Assembly: GCA_028285305.1 (NCBI GenBank)
Contig: JANQPV010000008.1
Coordinates: 1 to 54,034, forward strand
Length of the DNA stretch: 54,034 bases
Source: Alphaproteobacteria bacterium
GTDB taxonomy: Bacteria > Pseudomonadota > Alphaproteobacteria > SMXP01
Direction of reading: 5' to 3'
Both the position numbers and the translations under genes were made by a program. The notes under the pieces are model-generated. The model ran no database searches. It was not told the origin of the DNA and saw only the letters and a list, made by a program, of their open reading frames with translations. This document shows, piece after piece, positions 1 to 7,731 of the stretch. Each line of letters starts with the position of its first letter. Positions within the stretch are counted from its first letter, which is position 1.

Positions 1-98
1 TTTCCAGGTGAAGTGGAATCCGGTTCACCGTCAGGAAACGCGCAAAACAAGGAATCTGGAGCCGTTTTGTGTTTCCGTCAAAACCAAAACGGCTCTAG
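1..98. repeat. Dispersed bipartite hairpin repeat, left copy (partial)
   Basis: Positions 1-86 match 53949-54034 with a single mismatch (G at 51, A at 53999). The unit contains two stem-loops. The first is cut by the window edge here and is intact in the right-hand copy. The second pairs 59-69 (gagccgttttg) with 85-95 (caaaacggctc). No reading frame or coding signal is visible. It looks like one of the small intergenic palindromic repeat families that occur in many copies in alphaproteobacterial genomes; that family identity is inferred, not checked. Confidence 0.85.
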
Positions 99-102
99 GA
101 GA

Positions 103-237
103 TTTCCAGGCGTAAGCTCGGAGTCAACCGATCAAACGGAAACGTTCGGCGCGAATAAGCCTCATCACCGTGAGGAAACGGGCAAATGAAGAAGCTGGAG
201 CCGTCCTGTGCTTCTTTCAAAACCAAAACGGCTCTAG
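103..237. repeat. Degenerate second copy of the same repeat
   Basis: The segment opens with the same tttccagg motif and closes with the same ggctctag motif as copy 1-98. It shares the words around caccgt, aggaaacg and gcaaa, and keeps the terminal stem (198-208 with 224-234, one arm mutated). The middle is diverged and longer. It lies between the first copy and the 3' end of the degP-like gene, so its hairpin could also help end that transcript, although no T-run follows it on the minus strand. Confidence 0.65.
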
Positions 238-306
238 ACCAGCAGAATGCTCGTGTTGGCGTCCGACTTGGAGGTGCTCATCAAGTGAAGCATCTCCGCT
301 CGGACC

Positions 307-1791
307 TTATTGGGCGCCCTCCTTCGAGGTCGGCCGGATGGAGCGGAAGGTCAGTTCACCCTTTCGGTTTATGAGCAACAAGATTGGCCGGCCGCTCGCC
401 TTGGTTGACTGCTTCACTCTGGCAACAACATCTTCGGGCGTTGAAACCGGCTCCTGCGCAACCTCCACGATGACGTCTCCAACGCGCAGTTTTTCGGCTG
501 CATCGCTCTCAAAATCCACACCGGTGATGACAACGCCCTCGACGTCGTCGGGAATGTCATACTGTTCGCGCAGGACTTGCGTCATTTTTGAAAGCGATAA
601 ACCGAGGGTCAGCGGACTATCCGACTGCGTCTGTTCGATCTCTTCTCCATTCTCGGGTTCCTCGAGGCGCGCGACCGTTACGGTAAACGTTTTGAGCTGT
701 CCTTTTCTTGAGACTTGAACGGGTACGCGCGAACCAATTTTTGTATCGGCCACAATGCGCGGCAAGGCCCGCATCTCCGGCACATCCCGCCCATTGAATT
801 TGAGTATAACGTCGCCGACCTTCAAGCCGGCCTTTTGAGCGGGCCCTCCATCATCGATTGAGGCCACGAGCGCTCCCTTTGCGTCCTTCATTCCCATACT
901 TTCGGCAATGTCTTGCGTCACTGTTTGTATGCGGACACCGAGCCAGCCTCGCCGCGTCTCACCGAACTCTTCGAGTTGGGCGATGACATTTTTGGCAATG
1001 TCTGTGGGGATCGAAAAGCCGATGCCGACCGAGCCGCCCGTCGGCGAAAAGATGGCCGTGTTGATTCCCACCACTTGGCCGTCCATGTTGAACAAGGGCC
1101 CGCCCGAGTTCCCGCGGTTGATGGATGCATCGGTCTGTATGAAATCGTCGTACGGGCCTGCATTAATGTTCCGATTTAGGGACGAAACGATCCCAGCCGT
1201 CACTGTGCCCCCCAAACCAAAGGGATTTCCGATCGCGAGCACCCAGTCTCCCACCCGCAGAGACTTAGAGTCGCCAAATGAAACAAAAGGCAATGGGCCG
1301 TCAGCTTTGACTTTCAATACGGCCAGATCCGTTTTTTCGTCCCGGCCAAGAATCTCAGCTTCCAACTCACGGCCGTCGCTAAATTTTACTTGGACTTCAT
1401 CGGCGCCTTCAATCACATGGTTGTTCGTTACAACCAAACCGTCGGCTCTGATGACAAATCCAGACCCCAATGAGCGAACCTTTTGAGGCCCCTGATTGCG
1501 CCTGTTCTCAAAAAAATCGCGAAAAAAGTCTTCGAACGGAGACCCTGGCGGAACTTCAGGAAGCGGAAAGTCTTCCATACGCCGTGTGCTCACGTCTTGA
1601 GACGTGGAAATGTTCACCACAGAAGGCGTCAGTTTTTCGGCGAGATCAGCAAAGCTGTCGGGTGCCGGCCGGGCCATGGCGGGCGTCACTTGCGCCGCGA
1701 AATCTGCGGCTACGACGGAAAGGCAAAGAGCCATCCCCATACAAAGCGTTTTAAACGAGACCACTTTCTTGCTGGGAATACGACTTGTCAT
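307..1791 (-). CDS. degP: Do/DegP-family periplasmic serine protease
   Basis: HtrA-type protease/chaperone of the periplasm that degrades or holds misfolded envelope proteins. The 494-residue product has an N-terminal signal peptide ending near AMARPAP, then a trypsin-like domain with the His (TNNHVIEGAD), Asp (KTDLAVLKV) and Ser (GNSGGPLF) of the triad, and then two PDZ domains. The first PDZ contains GWLGVRIQTV and the second contains GVVITGV. I chose the ATG at 1791 because a GAGG Shine-Dalgarno sits just upstream and the signal peptide follows directly; a TTG start at 1833 would add 14 residues. It is the last gene of the hflK-hflC-DUF2065 run, a typical quality-control grouping. DegP and DegQ cannot be told apart here. 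Confidence 0.93.
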   Translation of the reverse strand: MTSRIPSKKVVSFKTLCMGMALCLSVVAADFAAQVTPAMARPAPDSFADLAEKLTPSVVNISTSQDVSTRRMEDFPLPEVPPGSPFEDFFRDFFENRRNQGPQKVRSLGSGFVIRADGLVVTNNHVIEGADEVQVKFSDGRELEAEILGRDEKTDLAVLKVKADGPLPFVSFGDSKSLRVGDWVLAIGNPFGLGGTVTAGIVSSLNRNINAGPYDDFIQTDASINRGNSGGPLFNMDGQVVGINTAIFSPTGGSVGIGFSIPTDIAKNVIAQLEEFGETRRGWLGVRIQTVTQDIAESMGMKDAKGALVASIDDGGPAQKAGLKVGDVILKFNGRDVPEMRALPRIVADTKIGSRVPVQVSRKGQLKTFTVTVARLEEPENGEEIEQTQSDSPLTLGLSLSKMTQVLREQYDIPDDVEGVVITGVDFESDAAEKLRVGDVIVEVAQEPVSTPEDVVARVKQSTKASGRPILLLINRKGELTFRSIRPTSKEGAQ

Positions 1792-1904
1792 TTGCTTAAC
1801 CTCACTGGCTGGATCACCTGTTTTCATTGGCAAACATTAAGGAACAATTGTGGCACGCTTTCGAAATCGTTGAGACCATATGCTGTCACTTCCACATTCT
1901 TGGT

Positions 1905-2096
1905 TCAATTTCCCGTGCGAACGAACCAAATCACCGTAAATCCCGCCAAACAGGCGATCAATCCGGCTTGGCGGAGGCTGCTGGGCGGCATCTCAAGCGC
2001 TTGCTGCATCATCTTTTGCATGTTTTCAGGAAACAGAGTGTAAAGCGCGCCTTCAAGAAAGAGTACGAGGCCGATCCCAACCAACAGGTCCGTCAT
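1905..2096 (-). CDS. DUF2065 (YjeT-like) small inner-membrane protein
   Basis: A 63-residue protein with two hydrophobic helices (about 3-21 and 44-58) separated by a short polar stretch containing FPENMQKMM. This matches the DUF2065/YjeT family, whose function is not established. In many proteobacteria it follows hflC, as it does here, and the conserved context supports the call. It lies between hflC and the degP-like gene on the same strand. Confidence 0.8.
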   Translation of the reverse strand: MTDLLVGIGLVLFLEGALYTLFPENMQKMMQQALEMPPSSLRQAGLIACLAGFTVIWFVRTGN

Positions 2097-2125
2097 GGTT
2101 CAGCTTTCGAACGAAATAGGCGAAC

Positions 2126-2146
2126 TGATCCCGGTCGCCGGGATCA
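2126..2146 (-). other. Perfect 9-bp stem, 3-nt loop hairpin between hflC and DUF2065
   Basis: Arms tgatcccgg and ccgggatca flank the loop tcg. It lies in the 57-nt gap between the hflC stop and the DUF2065 start. No T-run follows on the minus strand, so it is more likely an mRNA-stabilising or processing hairpin, or a weak attenuator, than a strong intrinsic terminator. Confidence 0.6.
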
Positions 2147-2153
2147 CTCTCAC

Positions 2154-3365
2154 TTAGTTTTGGATCTCATCTGCCGGTGTTGGCGCCCCTTCGGCGGGTG
2201 GAGGAACCACGACACTTCCATCTTCTTCGGTTAGTTCAGTCGCCGGTACCTCAGTCGGAGACGGTTCGGGCGACAAAGAGGATTGTTGGTCCCCTCCTTC
2301 CAGCGACGGCAAAGCACTGCCTTCTGTGGGCAGAGTTTGTTCCAACGATTCTTCAAGGACTTCCTCTACTGCTTCGGGATCAAGGAAAGATATGCCTTGG
2401 TAATCGTACTCGCCGTCGGGTCCGCAATTGGGGTCGGAGGACCGAAGAGACCGAGACGTCTTAGAATCGAGACCCTCAATGCCCGAGCCTGACGAACCGC
2501 TGGCATCCCCAAAAAACTTGAAAAACTCCGAGTCGGGAGACAATACCATCGTCGTGTCCGTTGTTTGGAATGAGCGCTCGTAAGCCTCCATCGTGCGATA
2601 GAACGAGAAGAATTCGGGATCTGCTCCATACGCGCAGGCAAAAATCGCGTTGCGATAGGCGTCCCCTTCGGCGCGGATTTCCTGAGCGCGCCGTTCGGCT
2701 TTCGCCAGCAGAACGGTTACCCGGCGATCGGCTTCCGATTCAATCTCTCTCTTGCGTTCTTCACCTTCGGCGCGAAACAGTTGCGCTTCTTGCTGACGTT
2801 CCGTCCTCATCCTGTCGAACACGTCCTCACTGTTTTGTTGAGGCAGATCCGCGCGCTTGATTCTCACATCGACCACATCAATGCCGAGTTCCGCATCGTC
2901 GGATGCGTCCTGAACAAGATCACGAATCTGTTCCATAACAAGACGACGCTCGCCGGAGATTACGGCTCTGAGGCCTTGCCCGCCAACCACTTCGCGGATG
3001 CTGGAATCGAGGAAAACTTGCAAGCGCTCTTTCGCTATCGTTGGTGTGCGAACGGTTTCATAGAATTGAAGCGCATTGACAATGCGGTAGCGCGCAAAGG
3101 CGTCAACGATCAGACGTTCATTCTCGCTGACGTCTACGGTGACCGGCACATTGTCATGGACAAGGAGGCGCTTGTCGAATTTCTCGACGTTTTGATACGG
3201 TAGTTTGAATTTCAGTCCAGGCTCGGTAATCGGCTCAGTCACCACGCGTCCAAACTCGAAGACCAATGCCTGTTCCCGTTGATCCACCGTGTACAGGCAA
3301 AGGGAGGAAAAGACCACCAAAGCGACGGCGACAACGCCGACTAGGATGAGATTTAGATTGTTCAT
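2154..3365 (-). CDS. hflC: HflC, FtsH protease modulator subunit
   Basis: SPFH/prohibitin-domain membrane protein that with HflK forms the large periplasm-facing complex controlling FtsH proteolysis. One N-terminal membrane helix (about residues 5-25) is followed by VDQREQALVFEFGRV and the band-7 domain, then an Ala/Glu/Arg-rich helical region (ERRAQEIRAEGDAYRNAIF) typical of HflC. At 403 residues it is about 100 longer than common HflC proteins; the extra C-terminal part (from about residue 300) is acidic and Pro/Ser/Glu-rich. Its ATG overlaps the hflK stop (ATGA), indicating translational coupling. Confidence 0.95.
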   Translation of the reverse strand: MNNLNLILVGVVAVALVVFSSLCLYTVDQREQALVFEFGRVVTEPITEPGLKFKLPYQNVEKFDKRLLVHDNVPVTVDVSENERLIVDAFARYRIVNALQFYETVRTPTIAKERLQVFLDSSIREVVGGQGLRAVISGERRLVMEQIRDLVQDASDDAELGIDVVDVRIKRADLPQQNSEDVFDRMRTERQQEAQLFRAEGEERKREIESEADRRVTVLLAKAERRAQEIRAEGDAYRNAIFACAYGADPEFFSFYRTMEAYERSFQTTDTTMVLSPDSEFFKFFGDASGSSGSGIEGLDSKTSRSLRSSDPNCGPDGEYDYQGISFLDPEAVEEVLEESLEQTLPTEGSALPSLEGGDQQSSLSPEPSPTEVPATELTEEDGSVVVPPPAEGAPTPADEIQN

Positions 3366-4498
3366 TGTTGTTGTTCCTCTTCATCCTCTTGGTTCCGCGC
3401 CGGTCTGCTCAATTCGTTCAGTGGAAGGTAGGGAACAACACCTGACCCGGACCCATTTTGATCGATCACGACCTTGTTCTTGCCCGCAAGCACGCGCTCC
3501 ATCGTTTCCAAGAACATACGTTCACGTGTTACGCTTTTGGCATCTTTGTATACAGAGTAAATGGCGTTGAAGCGATTGGCTTGACCGAGCGCTTGCTCGA
3601 CAGTCTGTTGCCGGTAGGCCTCGGCCTCCTGAATGATTCTAAAGGCTTGGCCCCGCGCCTCTGGAATGACCCGATTTTGATACCGCAGAGCCTGGTTCTC
3701 GGAACGCTCTTTGTTTTGCCGCGCCGCGTTCAAGTCCAAGAACGATTCTTCAACTGGCTTAGGTGGCGGTGTCTCTTTCACTTGAACTTGGGTGATCAGA
3801 ATGCCCGCCCCGTACTCATCCAAGGCGCGCTGAGTGATCTCTTGGGTTTCCTGTTGGACTTTGTCACGTCCCTTGGTTCGAACAAACTCCATTGTGTTGC
3901 GCCCGACAACCTCACGCATGGCACTCTCGGCAACCGCGCGAACGGATTCTTCGGGGTCTTGAATATTAAAGAGATAAAGGAACGTGCCCGTTAGGCCGTT
4001 GTCGAACTTTTTGTCATGTTGGATGCGCCAGTTCACTGAGAATTCGACATAAGCAATGTTCTCGTCTCTGGTGAGCATGTGTCCTTGGATTTCGTTCCGG
4101 CGCCCGTTGACAATCTCACCGATGATCTCGGCGTTGTTCTTCGTGACTTGGGGCCGCTCAACTGTCTCGATCGGATAGGGTAAATGGTAATGGAGGCCAG
4201 GTTCGGTCGTCCGCACGGCCTTACCAAATCTCAGAACCACGCCCTGCTGATCCTGCTGCACTGTATAGATTCCTGTTGCCAACCAAACAAGCACCACCAG
4301 CAGGATACCAATCAACCAAGCTGAACCCGGCAGTTGGCCGCTGGGGAATGCCTGACGCATTCGATCCCGGCCTTTCTGGATCATATCCTCAAAATCCGTG
4401 GGCTGAGGGCCGGATCCGCGAGGTCCTCTCCCGCCGGATGGGCGCTGGCCCCAAGGGCCGCCCGCATTTCCATTGCCACTATTGTCGTTCCACGGCAT
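3362..4498 (-). CDS. hflK: HflK, FtsH protease modulator subunit
   Basis: Partner of HflC. The 378-residue protein begins with a Gly/Asn/Arg-rich cytoplasmic tail (about 1-45). It then has a transmembrane helix (SAWLIGILLVVLVWLATGIYTV), the HflK signature QQDQQGVVLRFGKAVRTTEPGLHYHLPYPIE, an SPFH domain and a long coiled helical region ending in an acidic Gln/Glu tail. It is the first gene of the minus-strand operon and is transcribed away from mrp. Confidence 0.96.
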   Translation of the reverse strand: MPWNDNSGNGNAGGPWGQRPSGGRGPRGSGPQPTDFEDMIQKGRDRMRQAFPSGQLPGSAWLIGILLVVLVWLATGIYTVQQDQQGVVLRFGKAVRTTEPGLHYHLPYPIETVERPQVTKNNAEIIGEIVNGRRNEIQGHMLTRDENIAYVEFSVNWRIQHDKKFDNGLTGTFLYLFNIQDPEESVRAVAESAMREVVGRNTMEFVRTKGRDKVQQETQEITQRALDEYGAGILITQVQVKETPPPKPVEESFLDLNAARQNKERSENQALRYQNRVIPEARGQAFRIIQEAEAYRQQTVEQALGQANRFNAIYSVYKDAKSVTRERMFLETMERVLAGKNKVVIDQNGSGSGVVPYLPLNELSRPARNQEDEEEQQQ

Positions 4499-4753
4499 GA
4501 CTTATTCTCTACTCTTTTGTGTGATTGTGCATGGGCCCTTCAGAGCCCATCTCCAATTCCATTGCTCGGGTAAGCTGTCTGTCCCGCCTGAAAAAGCGGG
4601 CTTTCCAAGGCATTTGCGCTTATATGACAGGTTTCGGGCCGGCGCAATTGACACCGTGACCCGCTACCCCTTGACACATAGGGTTGAAAGGTCAGCGAAT
4701 TCAAGATCTTATGCCCCTAATTTTCTCAATCTGTCCACCCGGCGATCAAAGAA
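4499..4753. promoter_or_regulatory. Divergent control region hflK / mrp
   Basis: These 255 bp separate divergent hflK (minus) and mrp (plus), so both promoters should lie here. I see no strong consensus -35/-10 pair. A terminator-like hairpin (cccgc 4583-4587 with gcggg 4596-4600) sits inside and could act as a leader structure for one of the transcripts. Confidence 0.5.
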
Positions 4754-5857
4754 ATGAGCGACCGCATCAAAAACGCCGTACTTGAAAAGCTCTCCAGCAT
4801 ATACGACGAGGAGAATGGTCAAGATGTCGTTTCATTAGGGTTAATTTCAGGGCTTGTTGTCAAAGACGGCCATGTGGGATTTGCGATTGAGGTTGCCGCC
4901 GAAAAAGGCGCCGAAAAAGAGCCCTTGCGCAAGGCCTGCGAAAGCGCCGTTTACGACGTGCCGGGTGTTTTGTCCGTGACTGCCGTCCTAACCGCCCACA
5001 CCGGGGCCGCGGCGCAGTCAAACCAAAGTCAGCGGACCCCCCAAGAGGCCCGGCCCCGTTCGCTCGACCTTCCGGGAATCAAGAAGATCGTTGCAGTAGC
5101 GAGTGGAAAGGGCGGCGTTGGTAAGTCAACCGTGGCCGTCAACTTGGCCATAGCACTGAAATCCCTTGGACTGAGTGTGGGCATTCTTGATGCAGATGTT
5201 TATGGACCGTCCTTGCCGCGAATGCTTGGATTGCAAGGCAAACCGGAATCAACCGGGAAAAAGCTTCTGCCCAAAGACGCATGGGGACTGAAAGCTATGT
5301 CGATCGGTCTCATGGTCGATGAAGACCGAGCCATGATTTGGCGAGGGCCCATGGTGATGAGCGCCCTCACACAAATGTTACGGGACGTGGAATGGGGCGA
5401 TCTGGATATCTTGGTCGTGGACATGCCGCCGGGTACGGGCGACGCGCAGTTGACCATGGCCCAGCACGTTCCACTCGCGGGTGCGGTGATCGTCTCCACG
5501 CCCCAGGAGATTGCGCTTATTGACGCACGCAAAGGCATCACGATGTTCGAAAAGACTCAGATCCCCATTTTGGGCATCATCGAGAATATGGCCTACTTCG
5601 AAAATGCAGGCGAGCGGACCTATATCTTCGGGCAAGGGGGGGCTCAAAGAACGGCCGAGACACTCGGATGCGCTTTCTTGGGAGAGATCCCGATTTACGT
5701 CCGCCTCCGCGAGACTTCGGATGAGGGGACACCCATCACCGCAACGGATCCAACCGCGCCGGAGTCTCTTGCCTTTGCCGAAATCGCCGCCAACATGCTC
5801 GCGGCCTTAGAAGAAAAAGGCAATCGTCCGGCGCCCAGGATCCGGATCCTCGATTGA
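4754..5857 (+). CDS. mrp: Mrp/ApbC-type iron-sulfur cluster carrier ATPase
   Basis: P-loop NTPase that delivers Fe-S clusters to apo-proteins in the cytoplasm. Residues about 1-85 are a MIP18/DUF59-like domain. The ATPase follows with the deviant Walker A SGKGGVGKST (about 117-126) and the Mrp segments DADVYGPSLPRMLG, MIWRGPMVMSAL and DMPPGTGDAQLT. The usual CxxC that would bridge a cluster between subunits is absent: the segment reads ENMAYFENAGERTYIFG. Length (367) is normal. It is convergent with tadA, with 6 nt between the stops. Confidence 0.93.
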   Translation: MSDRIKNAVLEKLSSIYDEENGQDVVSLGLISGLVVKDGHVGFAIEVAAEKGAEKEPLRKACESAVYDVPGVLSVTAVLTAHTGAAAQSNQSQRTPQEARPRSLDLPGIKKIVAVASGKGGVGKSTVAVNLAIALKSLGLSVGILDADVYGPSLPRMLGLQGKPESTGKKLLPKDAWGLKAMSIGLMVDEDRAMIWRGPMVMSALTQMLRDVEWGDLDILVVDMPPGTGDAQLTMAQHVPLAGAVIVSTPQEIALIDARKGITMFEKTQIPILGIIENMAYFENAGERTYIFGQGGAQRTAETLGCAFLGEIPIYVRLRETSDEGTPITATDPTAPESLAFAEIAANMLAALEEKGNRPAPRIRILD

Positions 5858-5863
5858 ACCCGT

Positions 5864-6328
5864 TCAACTGTTCTGGCGGCGCTCAGCAAAAAAAGATTTT
5901 AGGAGCTCGGCGGCCGCGTCCCCTTCTATCCCGCTTACCACGCCGGGACGGTGATGGCAGGTGGGCTGATCGAAAAACCGAACGCCGTTTTCTACCGCTC
6001 CGCCTTTTTCATCGAAGGCGCCGAACACAAGCCGCCGGATGCGCGCAAACGAAATCGCCGCCGCGCACATTGTACAGGGTTCTAGGGTCACAAAGAGATC
6101 GCAGCCCGGCAAGCGGTAATTGTCTTGCAGCCGGCAGACCTCCCGGATCGCCAATATCTCGGCATGGGCCGTCGGATCGCGCAGCTCAATGGGGCGGTTG
6201 CCCTCCCTCGCCAAAACCTGCCCCGTGTCGCACTCGACGATGACGGCCCCAACGGGGACTTCGGCGCGCGCTGCGGCGGCCTTGGCTTGTTTCAGCGCGA
6301 GCGCCATATAAAAATTATCGCTTTGCAT
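5864..6328 (-). CDS. tadA: tRNA-specific adenosine deaminase (A34 to inosine)
   Basis: Zinc deaminase that converts A34 of tRNA-Arg(ACG) to inosine. The 154-residue domain shows the zinc and catalytic motifs HAE (DPTAHAEILAIRE) and PCTMC (TLEPCTMCAAAI), plus VPVGAVIV. I chose the ATG at 6328 (MQSDNFYMALALKQA), which gives a standard TadA length; a start at 6418 would add 30 unconserved residues overlapping the neighbour's leader. It is divergent from the pseudouridine synthase gene, with 82 bp between starts. Confidence 0.93.
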   Translation of the reverse strand: MQSDNFYMALALKQAKAAAARAEVPVGAVIVECDTGQVLAREGNRPIELRDPTAHAEILAIREVCRLQDNYRLPGCDLFVTLEPCTMCAAAISFARIRRLVFGAFDEKGGAVENGVRFFDQPTCHHRPGVVSGIEGDAAAELLKSFFAERRQNS

Positions 6329-6410
6329 CGCATGGGCCTGGGATGTTGGTTTGTTCCGGTGTAGGAGAATGCCCCTGGCTGGGCAACCGGCGATTGGACA
6401 TAGACACAGA

Positions 6411-7160
6411 ATGGTCACTGAGAAACATCAGGCAAAGCCGGAACGCATCGCCAAAGTCATGGCGCGGGCCGGCTTGTGTTCACGCCGGGAAGCGGAACGC
6501 TGGATTGGTGAAGGCCGCGTGCGGGTGGATGGTGAAGTGCTGACCACCCCAGCCGTCGTGGTGACCGAGGCGAGCGATATTGTTGTCGATGGCCGCAAGT
6601 TGCCGACAGCGCAGGCAACGCGCCTTTGGCGCTTTCACAAACCGGCGGGATTTGTCACCACCAATCACGACCCGGAAGGCCGCAAAACGGTTTTTGATGT
6701 TCTGCCTGATGATCTTCCGCGTGTCGTCACGATCGGCCGTCTTGATTTGACGACGGAGGGGTTGCTGCTTCTCACCAACGATGGAGAGCTGGCGCGGACG
6801 CTTGAGTTGCCGAGCACGGGCTGGGCGCGGCGCTACCGGGTGCGGGTCTACGGGAAAGTCACCGAAGCCGATCTCGAGAAACTTCAGCGCGGTGTGGAGG
6901 TTGACGGTTTCAAGTACGGACCCATCGAGGCCTCCTTGGACAAGCAATCGGCGGGCAATGCCTGGCTGACAGTGAAACTCTCTGAAGGCAAGAATCGGGA
7001 GATCCGGCGGGTGATGGAGAGCATCGGCCTCAAAGTGAACCGCCTCATCCGCACCAGTTATGGCCCCTTTCAGCTCGGCAATCTGAAGTCCGGCCAAACG
7101 GAGGAAGTGGGCGCCCAGGTGCTGCGCCAGCAGCTTGGCCGCCACATCAAAAAACATTGA
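6411..7160 (+). CDS. rluB: RluB/RsuA-family rRNA pseudouridine synthase
   Basis: Converts a specific rRNA uridine to pseudouridine. The 249-residue product has an N-terminal S4 RNA-binding domain (ERIAKVMARAGLCSRREAERWI) and the catalytic domain with GRLDLTTEGLLLLTNDGEL, where the Asp of GRLD is the nucleophile, and the later EGKNREIRRVMESIGL motif. These features fit RluB best, but RsuA/RluE specificity cannot be excluded. The start at 6411 gives the usual length. One base separates its stop from the rsmD start, so the two are co-transcribed. Confidence 0.9.
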   Translation: MVTEKHQAKPERIAKVMARAGLCSRREAERWIGEGRVRVDGEVLTTPAVVVTEASDIVVDGRKLPTAQATRLWRFHKPAGFVTTNHDPEGRKTVFDVLPDDLPRVVTIGRLDLTTEGLLLLTNDGELARTLELPSTGWARRYRVRVYGKVTEADLEKLQRGVEVDGFKYGPIEASLDKQSAGNAWLTVKLSEGKNREIRRVMESIGLKVNRLIRTSYGPFQLGNLKSGQTEEVGAQVLRQQLGRHIKKH

Positions 7161-7161
7161 C

Positions 7162-7731
7162 ATGCGGATCATTGCGGGAAAGTACCGCGGCACCAAATTG
7201 GTTGCCCCCAAGGGAGCGGAGACCCGGCCCACGTCGGATCGGGTGCGCGAATCCGTATTCAATATTCTCGAGCATGGGGATCTGTTGTCCGGCGGCTTAG
7301 CGGGCGTTCGGGTCTTGGATGTCTTTGCCGGGACAGGCGCCATGGGGCTGGAAGCCCTCTCCCGGGGGGCGAGCTTTGTCAATTTTGTCGATGCGGATGT
7401 GGCCGCCCGGGCCGCCATTCGCCAGAACATCGAATCGACCCACACCTATGGTGTAACGAAAATCCTGCGCCTTCATGCGGAGAAGATCGGCCTCAAGCCC
7501 CGCCGGGTGGAGCCCTTTGAGTTGATCTTCTTGGATCCACCCTACAAAGACGCTGTCGGCACCCAAACCATTTCGGCCCTGATCGAAGATGGATGGATCG
7601 CGAATGAGGCGTGTTTTGTTCTGGAGACGGATGAGCGCCAGGAGGTCGAGCCACCGGACGGGATCGAAGTCAAGGACGAGCGGACGTACGGGGGCACGAA
7701 GGTGACGTTTTTGGTACGGAGAAACGCTTAG
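7162..7731 (+). CDS. rsmD: 16S rRNA (guanine-966-N2)-methyltransferase
   Basis: SAM-dependent methyltransferase of the RsmD family. The 189-residue product starts [10 protein letters not shown], the conserved N-terminus. It has [16 protein letters not shown], the SAM-binding motif [20 protein letters not shown] and the catalytic LIFLDPPY. The start at 7162 begins right at the conserved N-terminus. The gene converges on mutL; the two stop codons interlock (7728-7731). Confidence 0.95.
   Translation: MRIIAGKYRGTKLVAPKGAETRPTSDRVRESVFNILEHGDLLSGGLAGVRVLDVFAGTGAMGLEALSRGASFVNFVDADVAARAAIRQNIESTHTYGVTKILRLHAEKIGLKPRRVEPFELIFLDPPYKDAVGTQTISALIEDGWIANEACFVLETDERQEVEPPDGIEVKDERTYGGTKVTFLVRRNA

Noticed and set aside
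1-98. Tandem hairpin repeats at the left edge as a CRISPR array
   Set aside because: The two units are long, differ in length, lack regular spacers, and no cas gene is in the window.
4583-4600. Hairpin between hflK and mrp as a true terminator
   Set aside because: Both flanking genes point away from it, so there is no transcript for it to end; a leader structure or chance is more likely.
6480-7445. 321-codon minus-strand frame across the pseudouridine synthase and rsmD
   Set aside because: Antisense to two well-supported genes, and the composition is not protein-like.
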